A DNA stretch of 64,000 nt from CAZCJA01 sp964499015 (lineage in GTDB: Bacteria > Elusimicrobiota > Elusimicrobia > F11), in the NCBI GenBank assembly GCA_964499015.1, contig CAZCJA010000001.1, forward strand, positions 8,573-72,572, read 5' to 3'. The notes beneath the pieces were generated by a model, which was not told where the DNA came from, did not search any database, and saw only the letters and a program-made list of their open reading frames with translations. The position numbers and the translations under genes were made by a program. Positions 7,552 to 19,600 of this stretch are shown here, piece after piece. Positions within the stretch are counted from its first letter, which is position 1. Each line of letters begins with the position of its first letter.

Positions 7552-7586
7552 AAGGAAACGCAACCGCGACGTTGCACCACTTCCTT
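7552..7586 (+). promoter_or_regulatory. Nested hairpin in the giant gene's leader
   Basis: AAGGAA (7552-7557) pairs with TTCCTT (7581-7586), and inside it GCAAC (7560-7564) pairs with GTTGC (7571-7575) around the loop CGCGAC. No T tract follows, so it is not a terminator. The loop has G4 but C1, so it does not meet the ANTAR rule. Confidence 0.35.
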
Positions 7587-7647
7587 TCCAAACACGATGT
7601 GCCCATGACGTCACATTCGGCTGGAAATTATTCTAGCGGAGGACGTT

Positions 7648-10600
7648 GTGCGCCCATCACAACACGCTCGGCGTGGTGTTTGCCTCACACTCATATCGTC
7701 ACTATTGACGCAGTGCGTCTTCGCGCACACGTCGGAAGTGAATTTCTGGAAAGAACGCTCATCGTCATTGCGAGGAGCGCAAGCGACGAAGCAATCTCAT
7801 GAGATTGCTTCGCTCCCGTTGGTCGCTCGCAATGACAAACTCCTTTCGCTTTCTCAATTCGGCACCTACCGTTCGCCGTCCGCCCATACCGCTAAAACCG
7901 TCATTCATATCCAGGACGTCCATTTAAACGCCGAGGCGCAGGAAAACATCGGACGCGCGGTCGAACAACTTATCGCCTCCGGAAAAGTCGGCCTCATCGC
8001 GCTCGAAGGCGCGTTTGCTCCTATTAATATTGGCCGTTTTCGGTCGTTTAATGATCAGGACGCTCTGCGCAAAGCCGCTCGCTACGCGTTCTCCAAAAAT
8101 GAAATCTCCGGCCCGGTACACGCGATGCTCACCAGCGCTTCAGCGGTCCCTCCTATTATTGGGGTCGACGATCAGCGTGCACACGCGGCCAATGTCGACG
8201 CCTACAAAAAATCCGCCGCCCTTATTTCAGCTGCCCAGCGCGGCATTGAAGCGCGCCGCGCGGAGAATGACGCCGCCGCGCGCCGCACGCTCAACCCGGA
8301 GCTTCTTTCGCTTTACGAAAAATCCGCCGGCTACCGCGCCGGCCGCCTAAATGTCGGCGCGTACCTACGCCAGCTGGACAAATCCGGCGCCGATCTGCCG
8401 CTCGACCTGCAAACATTCCTGGAAGCTCTCAAAATCGAAGAGACGCTGAACTTCAACCGCGTCGAGGCGGAGCGCACACAGTTCGTACACTATTTGATTT
8501 CAAAGCTCGACCAGAACGCCGTTCATGAACTGGAGAAAAAAGCCGCCTCGCACCGGCTTGGGCTGGTCAATCAGGCGGGGTTTTACTCCCACCTGATGAC
8601 GCTTTGCCGCCTGCATGGGATATCGATAAAGCGTTTTCCCGCGCTTAATGAATACATCGCCTACATTCAGCTATCGGACGCGGTCAACGCGGAAAAATTG
8701 TACGCGTCCCTGCGCGAGGCAGAAACGGCGCTGTTCGACCGTCTGACCCGTTCACCCCGTGAAGAAGAAATCATCGGTGAATCGCGCCGGTTGTACCTGT
8801 CCGCGAAGCTGGCCGATTTTTCCCTCACCAGGGACGAATGGAACGAATACAAAACCCTCACCCCTACCCCTCTCCCGCAAGCGGGAGAGGGTTGGGAGAG
8901 GATTTTCAAAGAGTTTTATGTCCAGGCCGAGAAACGCGACCGGGCCATGACCGAAAATCTTCTGCGCGAGATGGAAAAAACCGGCGCCGACACCGCGATT
9001 CTCGTCACCGGCGGCTTTCACGCCGCGGGCATTGCCGCGCAATTGAAAAAACGTGAGATCGGGGTGGCGTCGTTTGTTCCGCGCATCACGCGCTTGAGCG
9101 CGGAATCCGGCGCGAAAAATTTAAGCCTTTTCATTCAGGAAAAAGCGCCTCTTGAAAAGCTCTTCGAAGGCCAAACGCTTTTTCTCGCGCCCAATCCGGC
9201 CAGTTTACTGCCCTTGCCGATCGAGATCGTGGCCGTAAAAAGCGTGACGACTCCGTCCGTTCCGGCGCAAATCATTATCGATCAGCTCCTGCCGGAAAAT
9301 CACGGCGTTAAAGTTGAAGCCACGCACACAAACGGCGACGTAAACGTGGATGTCAGCGCCGAGAACGGACGCGTGAGCAATGTGTTCAACGTTTCGTCGG
9401 CCGGAGCGATATTAAGCGCGCGCGTCACCGCGGTGAAACCGCGGCTCAGCCCGTCCTTCGCCGCGCTCAAACGCATGTTTAACACGCCCGTACGCACGGC
9501 GGACCGGTCTCCGGCCGAATTGATTCTCACAGCGGCGGGCCAGCGCCTCCGACTCTCCGGCGCACACAACCGGGCGATCCTTAAGCCTCGACGCGTGATC
9601 AAAATGAACATCGTGTTCGCGCGCGACCAGGAAAACGGCGGACGATTGGCGCGGCACGAAGCGTTTCGAATCCAGCATTTCTTCGCGCCGGGAAAACCGG
9701 GCAAAGGTGGAATCCGCTTTCATAAAGACGTGTCCGCGCGCATGATCGGCCAGCTGGCGCTGGAAATGACGGTCAAAGTGACGCTCATGAACCTGCCGCT
9801 CGGCGGCGCCAAGGGCGGCATTCGAATCAACCCGCATGAACATTCGACCGCAGAGCTTGCGCGCGCGATGCGCGCCTACGTGCGCGGCCTGCTCGCCCAA
9901 AAAGCGCTTTCGCCCGAGATCGACGTGCCCGCGCCCGACGTCGGCACGACGCCGGATTTAATGGCCGTCTTCGCCGACGAATATCTGCGCGGATTGGTCA
10001 TCCGCGGCGAATTGGCACATCCTATTTTGACGGAAGTCGCCCGCGTCACCAATCGCGAGCGCAACTTATCGCCCAGCGAAATCGCGATCCAGGACCGGGA
10101 CGATTATCCGGGCGCGGGCACCGCAACTCCTTATTTGGACGCGGTCATCGATTTGGTTGAGAAAAAAGAGCTGCCAGGCCATTTGCTCAGCGTCGTCACC
10201 GGGAAACCGGTCGCCAAAGGCGGCATCGACGGCCGCGTGGAAGCGACTGGCCGCGGCGTCGCCGTCGTCACGCGCGAAGCCGTGAAGAAATACATGGGCC
10301 GCGACGTCACCGGCGTGAAAATCGCCCTGCAGGGGTTCGGCAACGTCGGCTATCACACGGCACGGATTTTGGAAAGCATGGGCGCGATCATCGTCGCGGT
10401 CGGCGAATGGGATGGAACGGTTTTAAATGAACGCGGCATCGACTTGGCGGCGCTTAAACGCCACATGGTCACCAACCGCGGCGGCGTCAGCGGTTTCGAT
10501 CACGATGGATCGGTCGTCACCGCCGCCAAAGACGCATGGCTGGTCGACGGCGCCGATGTGGTCATTCCCGCGGCGCGCGAAGACGTGCTGACCGTCGACA

Positions 10601-13600
10601 ACATCAGCCTTCTTCCCGCCTCCGCCAAATTGATCGTCGAGGCCGCGAACGGACCGCTCACCGCGGGCGCCGAAAAAGAACTTTCACAGTCGCGTCCCGA
10701 CGTGCGCGTTATTCCGGACGGGCTGGCGAACGCGGGCGGCGTGTTCGTCTCGCACATGGAAATGCGCAACGACGACGGCACGGTCAAAGATGCCTCTGAA
10801 CAGGCCGTGAACGCGGACCTTGAAAAAAACATTTTGATCGCAGCGCGCGCGCTGTTCAGCGCCGCCGAGAAAGAAGGGCTCACCCTGCGCGAGGCGATGG
10901 GCCATATCGTCATGGGCCGGCTCTCGAAAGAAAATGTCGCGCGCGCGCGGACATACAACCTCCTTCCCGAACTATTGTTCGGGATCACCGCCGTCGCCAT
11001 GACCCTGTTCACGCCCACACACCTTCATTTTTCGCTCGGCGTGTATATGATCGCCGGGGTGATCGTCCGCGCCGTGTGGTTCTCGGCGTTCTTCATTCAT
11101 GCCCTGGGTCACGGAACGGTCAAATGGATTGTCGATAAAAATCATCCGTTCGACTGGAACGACGCCATAGAAGGGGCGTCGTTAATGGAATTTTTCAAGA
11201 GCATTCTGCCGCTGGCGCCGATTCACACCCCTCTTATTTCCGAGCGCCGCGCGGTCACGACCGGAGATCCGTCTCCGGCACGCGTGCGCGCGAAAGCCAT
11301 CGCCGGCCCGCTGGCCAATGCCGCCGCCGCCATCGGCTTGTACGCGTTTGCGCTGCCGTACGCCGATGCCGCCAATCCGCTTATCGCCCTGGCTGTGTAC
11401 GCGGCCACCGCGCTTCATGGCGCGTTCGCGATTTTGTCCGTTTCCGACTATGTTTCGTTCTTCACCGGGCGCGCCCCGTTCGGTTTCGCTTGCGGCTATT
11501 TGGATTACGTGGCGCCGCGCGCCGCCGGCGCCGATAGCGCGTCGCTCGTTCCCGTTTGGATGCGCGACCAAATTAAATTTTCGACGGAGATTTTGTCCGA
11601 CCGCGGCAAACAGGCGTATGGCTTTGAGATAAAGGCTCGCGACCGTCAGGGCAACGTGGTGCTCGTCGGTGTTAAAGACGTCAACCCCAAACGCTCGGAG
11701 CTGCACACGCGGCTGCGCAAGGATATCGACGCCGAGATCAAAGCCTCCGAACAGGACGGCTTTTTGCCGATGGATGACTTAATCGATTACTCGTCGCATC
11801 TGCGTTTCGGCACATCGAGCGAACCGTCGCGCATCGAAACGCACCCGCACCAAGCGCCTGAGGAATTGGTGGATATTTATGACTGGTCGGATGGAACCAA
11901 ACCGATAACGCTGAAAAAACGCAATTTCCAAATCAGCGTGAAACACAACGGCGACAACGACGGCATCCGCACCGAACATGAAATCTTGCAGGACAATCCC
12001 GTTTTTTCGTTCAGCAAAGAGATGAGTTACAAGGAAATCCGCCAGCAAATGAACCGCGTTCTTTACCACGACATCACCGAAGGCGACTCGCCAGTGATCG
12101 CGTCAATGCTGGCCTTGTTCAACACGCAGGGCCGCTTTCCCGCTTCGGCGCGCCTCGCCTATCTGATGCTGTCAGACACGTTGAACAATTCCTTCAAAGG
12201 CCTCACCTCCCCGCATCAGATCGCCAAGGTCATCAAGAAATGGGGCGCCGTGTTCGAGGAAGAATTCCTCCATCACCAGAAAAACCTGTTTGTAAACAAA
12301 AAGGGCAAATGGGTGGTCAATCGCGAATACATGGATTCGACGTTCATTCGTGCGTTGCAGGCCCGCATCAAATCCGACCCGACGATCAAGAAGGACCCGT
12401 ACTTGTCCGAATTCTCCCCTCACGCGCTCGATCAGTTCGCCCAAACGACGATGTTTCTGTTTTTCGAACACAACACCGAGCGTGCGATCCAAACCATGAT
12501 CGCGACCGCTTTGGACACCAGCACTTTTGGCCTGTCGGTGAACAACACGCTCGAACCCAAGAAAAAATTCTGGATGGCGAAAGGGCAGCCAGGTGGCATG
12601 GGCTACAACCCCGATACAGGCGCGTTTATCGTCGCGTCCGATCCGGGAGCGGTTTTGGGCGGACTCAACGAACGCTCGAAGCTGTTAACGTTCAACGATG
12701 ATCACGGCGAAATAATCGTCCTCGACATGGACAAACCGCGCGCGCCGAATCTGAAGATATTTTCCATTGCCGCGCATCGAGAGCTAAGCGACGATGAAAT
12801 TGCCGCCCGGTGGATTCCGCTCGCCAAGAACAACTACATCACACTGCCGTCCAAGCGCGACGGAACGGCCGATTCCGTTCTGAAGGGCGACCTGGGTGAC
12901 TTGAACGGCATCATGCGTGCGATCGAAGACGGCTTCGACCCTAAACACCGCGACAATAAAAAAAGACCGTCAAACCGCTTGTCGTCGGACCGTTTGAATG
13001 CGCAGCTTGTGGAGATGGCGCAGCGTCACCGCGAATGGCGCGAACTAAAACTGAGCGCTTGGCTCAATCAAGGCAACAAAGTCGAGGACTTTCAAGAAGA
13101 ACGCAATCAAGAAGCGGATATCGTTTTTATCGCCGAAGGCCCGAGCTACGACATCGCGCTGCGCAAAAAGGAAAACCTGGACAAATTGTGCCCCGGCCTT
13201 AACGTGCAGATCGTTCAAGGCAACACATACATGGCGAACAAAGACAACTACTACGAAAAAATAGGCACGGGCTCCTTTCACATCGGCAAGAACACGATCA
13301 TTTTCGGCGTCAGCCAGTCCGGCATGACATTTTCGAACGTCGAAGCGATCCGTGACGCCGAAATCATGCGCAAAGCCGGCCGCATCCAAGACGTGTACGT
13401 GCTGACGGGTTCCTGGATGAGCGTGCTGGGCCGCTCGATCGGCCAGGAATTTTTCCCGGACTCCGATTTCCAAGGCCGCATTTTCTCAAACATGAGCGGC
13501 CGCCGGCCCTCCGAAGCCTCCACCATCGCCGCCGCCACCGATTTCCTGATGACGCGCATCTTGATGGAAGCGATGAAGGCGCTCAACGCGGGCGTTCCAG

Positions 13601-16600
13601 AAGGCTCGCTCGAATACATGCCTTTCAATATGAAGCTGACCGCGCACGCATTGATGCGCCTTGAAGAGCAAATTGAGCCCCTTTTAAATGGCGGGCTGTC
13701 GCAAATCACCGCCACCGATGCCGGCGGGAAAGCGGTTCCATCAAAAATTAACGATAAGCTGCTCGCGCAAGGGCAGGACCTCGCCAATCATATTTCGGAA
13801 CAGATGTTTTCGCTCTTCGCGGTGCGGATTTACACGTTCTTCACCGTGCTGTTCCATGTGCCGATTTTTCACGTGATCGCCTTCATCATTACCGCCCTCA
13901 CGCTCGTGGCAACCGGCGCCGATTCCATTGTCGGCTCGTTTCGCGCCCTGCCGATGCTCGAAACAGTCATGCTCTTCGGCGTTTGGTTCGTAGCGCATTT
14001 GGCCGACACGGTTTTCTACACGTTTCAAGACGTGTACTTCACGTACCTGCTCCGCTATCTGCAAAACCGTGAAATAAAGGATCGGCTTGGCGCGCGCGGC
14101 TTGGCGATCGGCAGTCCGCACTGGTCGTCTTTGCGCGATTACTTCCGCGCCGCGCTCTTGGAAGCTCCCGCCTTTCTGTCGCTCGCTTCCATCGACGGGC
14201 GCCGCATTGAAGGCGACTTTATGCACCGCTTTAAAGATGCACCACGCGGCACGTTGATCTTGTTTCAGTTCGACGACAGCCGCGAATCAACGACGGTCGC
14301 GACGCTGAAAGCCGGAGCGGCCAAGATGTCCGTTAACCAGGCGGCGGGCGTGCGCAATTGGAAGGCAGGACCGCATATTCTGATCAACACACTAAACCCG
14401 GACGCGACCAAACGCTACAAGTACGAATCGGTGGCGGTTTCCGGCGAGAGCCAGTTTCGCGAAGACGACGGCATTTTGAAAAACGAGGCGTTCCGGTCGT
14501 TTCACTCCGCGTGGTTCAACGAGCTAAAACTGCTCGTGGCCGGCCAAGTGATTGCGGCTGAAATGGCCGAGCAATTGACCAACGTTCGCATTCCTTTTTA
14601 TATACCGCGGCGGGATTCGCCGAGGACGCGTTTTATGGAACGCGCGTTCGGCCTCCTGTCGCAAATCTACTCCGCAACAGCGCTTCAGAGTTATTCCTTA
14701 TTCATGCAGGTGTGGTATCGCACCGCATCGACCACAAAAATTTTCGAGCCGGGCAAAGGGCAAAGCGGCCTGACCGTGTTCACGACTCAACTGGTTGCGC
14801 CGCGCCCGAATAAAACCGGGACCAAAGAGCGAAATTTCGCCTTTATTACCAAGGCGCTTCGCGACGGAGGATTGGATAACAACACCCCGTGGATACCGGA
14901 AATTGGCCCGCTTGCTCCCATGTATTCGGTTCTCTACGATCCGCTCGACGTGCGCCTCGCGGCCACCCCGGCGCAAAGCCATTTCACGCGCCCATCTGAA
15001 GAAATCCCCGCGCCAACCGCGCCGCGCCGCGTCAAACTGCCGTGGGGCACGCTCGAAGGCGACGGCTCGATGGTGGCGCGAACGCCGGCCTCAGTGGCGC
15101 TGATCGTGGCGTGGATGATGCTCGATACGTCGAATATATATTTGACTCTCGCTGTCTTAAGCGTCGTTACGCTGATAGCCGGCACGTACGTGTTCGGCAA
15201 ACCGACGCCCAGCAAGCATAACCGCCGCACCAAACTCAGAGTTGAACAACTGGAAGATCGCCGCTTTTTAAACGGCGACATAAATTCCGCCCCGATCGAC
15301 GCTCATTACGACGACGTTCACGTGCTTCTGTCCGACGACGGCGCTATGGTCGATGAGGCGGCGCGCGACGCGGCGTTCGCCGATCTCGTTGAAAAAATCT
15401 TTCCGGTGGACGGAACCAAGGCCGCCGTGTACGACGAAAACGGCCGCATGATTGAAATTTACGTCTATTATACGGTCGACGGCGTCGACTACAAGGCGGT
15501 CTTAAGCGATTTTAAGTACGACGGCGACAAACCGGTGAGCTTCACCTTCACGCGCACCACCGTCAACGAAACCGGACCGCCGGTGGTGTTGGAAGGCCGT
15601 TTCACCGCCCACGACAAAGAAAACCGACCGACCGAAGCCGTGGTTGAAGATCCGCACGGCGGCGCCGCTCTCAAATTTATAATCACCTACCCATCGCAAG
15701 AAGAAGAGCAATCGGCCGACGATACGACGGCCGGCGAGAAAATAGCGTCCGCGATTTTCGAAGAAGACATCAGTAACGTGCTTCCCGCCCGCTCCTCCAG
15801 CGGCGGCTCAGCCGACGCAGCGGCTCAAGAACCGATCGCCGGCATGGGCAGCGGCCAAATTTTTGAAGACGAAGGCGCGATCGGCATTCCGCCGGAAGCA
15901 GCCATCGAACTTCTGCACGGCGGCGCCGGAGCCGCAGCGGCGGCGCCGATGGAAGAGGCTCCAGTCGACGATCTGCCCGTGATGGAAACCGATGCCGGCG
16001 TGGTGTTCCCGATTGATGAAAAATCAAACACGGAGAACCAGCTCGACGCGCCCGCCCCGTCGATCGGGGCGGACGAACCGGTGGTAGCGCGTTTGGAACG
16101 CCCGTGGAATTATTTCGACGCTCTCGCGGCCTCGGCGCTGGTCGCCGGGGCGGCCGTTTTCTCACGCAACGGCCATAAAGAGAAAAAGGCGGAAGAAGCC
16201 AAAGAACCCAAGGTCCGCCTAAGCTTCAACCGCAAAAAACTGCGCGTGCAATTCCCGGAGTCCTCCGGCGTCCAAGTTAAATTGCCGAACGGATACACTC
16301 TCAACACGCTGACCTTCGAATACAACGGCAACGGCTACACCACGGCTGACGGACGCATGGCGGCCAAACCCAACACCGCCACCAATGAAATCGCCGTGAC
16401 GAGCGTTAACGGCGACGGCTATACGTTCGTTTATTTCGACGGCGCCGGAAGCCAGACGTTCGACCGCATCACCCTGAATTGGAAACGCTCGCTCGTTGAG
16501 CGCGTGGCCGAAGGGCCGTACGAAGGCCCGTCGATGTGGAAAGTCTTCTCGATCACTTTTATCGTTGCGGCCGCATCGCCGTTCGCGCTGTGGGCGCTTT

Positions 16601-19600
16601 CGAGCATTCCCTTCACCGAGTTGTCCACGATTTCCATTTCCACCGACGTGATCGACGCCGCCTGGCTGCGCGCCAACGCGCTGCCGATTCTCTATTGGGG
16701 CGGCCTCGGCCTGGGCGCGCTCACGCTGTTGTTCGCAGTGCGCGAACCGGCGGAAAAGCGCGCGCGGCTCTCCTGGACCGCGTGGCTGAGCCGCTTGTTC
16801 TACCGCGGCCTGTTCTCGGCGGGCGTGGTTGGTTTGGGCGTGGCGGCGCTTTCGCTCGAAATCGCGCCGCTGCCGTTCCTCACACTCGGCCTGTGGGTGA
16901 TCATCGGCGCGACCACAGCCGGCTATTTCGTGCCGGCGTTTGTGTCGGGCGCGCTAAACGTCGTCGGCTTCTTCTTTCGCTGGATGCCGAGCGTGCGCGC
17001 GCGCAGTTCATACCGCAAAGATTTTGCGACGCTGGTCGGCGTGCTCGTGATCGCGTCTCTCGGCTATTGGTTCGAACGAATCGACGGTTTTATCTTCAAC
17101 AACACCAATGAGCAGCGCCCGGTGTTGTCCGATGAATTTGCCAACGCGAACTGGCCAAAACCGCCGGTGCAGCCGGCGCCCGAACGCATCACGGTCCAGC
17201 CGCTGAAAGAAACGCTCTCCTATTCTTTCAACAACGTGAGCCCGCTGTTGTACGAACCGGACGCGAACGCCATCGCGGTGCCGCTCCTCGCACAGAAAGA
17301 AGGTTATTTGGAAATCGCGCCCGAAACCGGCATCGCGCCGGCCGACTGGAAAAACCCGGGCCGCGCGTTCCGCGTGCGCGGCGAAACGCCCCTTTTGCAC
17401 CTGTCGCGCCCTATCACCGAAGCCAACGCTGCGGGCCTGCGCCGCATGGTTGACTATTTAAGCGGCGTTTATGAGCACTACCAACGCGTCGGCGCTTACG
17501 ACAAGCACCTCACTTCAATGAAGGACCGCCTGATCGACCGTGCCGAGTTCCTGCTTAAGAAAATTGAAAATTATCAGCGCGAGCAGGAACTCGATGTGTT
17601 CGGCGAGATCCGCGTTCCGCTGGCCGCCGGAGAAATGGGCTGGGTCCTGCCCGGCCAGCGGCCGCTCGGCACCGCGACCGCGGACACGGTGCTGGCGCGC
17701 GTGCACAGCGAGCGGCGGCTAACCGTGCGCATGGCGGTGCCGGCCGGCGCGTGGCGCCATTATGATTTCATGAAGTTGTCGCCGGTGGTGCTGTTCCGCG
17801 GCCATGAGCGGCCCGCGCGCGTCATTAACTTAATTATTGAACCGCGCTTGGACGGCTCCATCGTTCTGACGATGTCGCTTCTCGCGCAGGAACAGATTTT
17901 TGACTGGGACGACAAAGCGAACCGCCCGGCGCCCGTCGACGTGCGCTTGGACATGCCGCGGCGGAGCAAGCCCGTTTCATTCTCTTCCGCCGTGCCCGCG
18001 ACGCTGCTCGTGCGTTCGTACGCGCAGTTCAACCAGCGCGGCGCGTTTCCCGTGAACTCCACCGGTTCCATGGGCCGCACCGATTTCAGCATGCCCGAAT
18101 CGGGCTGGGTGCAGGCCAACCAAATGGTGGCCGGCATCGGCCGTCACGACCGGGAGCGGCTGGAAGCGCTGGCCAACGAGACCGAGGCGTTCTCGGGCGA
18201 GGTCGAGCAATATCTGCGCCAACTGCAGTTCCTGGTGGAGCAACGCATCGCGCCCCGCGCGCCCGCGGAAGCGCGAAAATTCGGCGATGATTTCGTGCAG
18301 ATCAAAACGCTATTGGCCCAATTTTCATTCATGGATTATCAAGCGCCGCGCGCGGGCGTACTCACGCAAACGCTGAACGCCCAAGGCCAGCCGGTCGAAG
18401 GGCGCCCGGTGGCGCAGGTGCTCACGCCGCAAATCACCATCACGCAGCGCATTCCCAAAAATGACGGCATCAATATCGGCGACGCGGTGGTCGTCCGCCG
18501 GTCGTCCACCGGGGAAGAAACGCTGGGCATCGTGCGCCAAGTAAACCGCCAGTTGGCGGACGAGTCGCGCGGCGAAGACCAAACCCGCTTCCAGGAAGTC
18601 TTAATCGAGACCAACAATTTGCCGGGATTATGGTTTGCCGACAACGAATACGGCGTCGAAGTGATATACGCGCCATCGAACATCACGGGCTCCGCCCAGC
18701 CGTGGCTCAAGAAGTGCTACGACATGCGTGAAGAAGCCGCGCAGAAATTGTACCGCCAGCCGGACTTAACTCGCCTGCCGCAATTATTCCCGGTGCGCTT
18801 CATCGCGCCGGCGTCGGCCGATGATTTGGCCCTGCTCATCCACCGCTTGGAAGACACCGCCGCCGCGCTCGACATGCAGGCGCTGAGCGCCACCGGCATG
18901 GACCTTTCCTTCGTAGCGCCGGAAATTAGGCCCACGGACACGCCGGAGATGCGCCGACTGCTCACCGAAGCCAACGGCGCCCAGCGCCGCGAATGGATGA
19001 CGATTTTCCTGCAAAACCGGAACATCTCCGCCGGAATCCTCGAACGTCTGACGTTGGACGGACAAACGGATGTGGCGCAGATGAGCTTGGACTATATGCT
19101 CACACAACGCCGCATCGTCGACCTGATCAACCTGCACCGCCGCCTATATGAAAAAGACCCATCGGCCGACATGACGCTGCTCGCGCGCGCGCATATCATT
19201 GAATTGATCGAATCCGGCGCGAACGCGCTGCAAACCGACGACGGCGCGACGGAAGATCCGCTGCGCCGTTTGAGCCAGCTGGCCGGCAACGATCCCAACC
19301 GCGCGGCCGCCCAAGAATTTCTCGTTTCCATTTTAAGCGCGAACGACGCCGCCTTTCATCCAGACACCGCGGTCGCGGTGCGCCGCATTTTGGACAGCGC
19401 GTTCTGGAAGACGTACGCCGACAAACTCGCGCTCGCTCGGGCGCTCGACGGGGCGGAACAAAAAGACGCCGCCGAACTGGTGCGCCGCGCGGTGTTCGCG
19501 CATATGGCCGGCCACATCGCGTGGGCGCACGGCCAGCCGCAGGAAGAAGCGACGCACCTGGGCCCGATTAAACGTTGGGATCCGGAAATTTGGGACCGCT

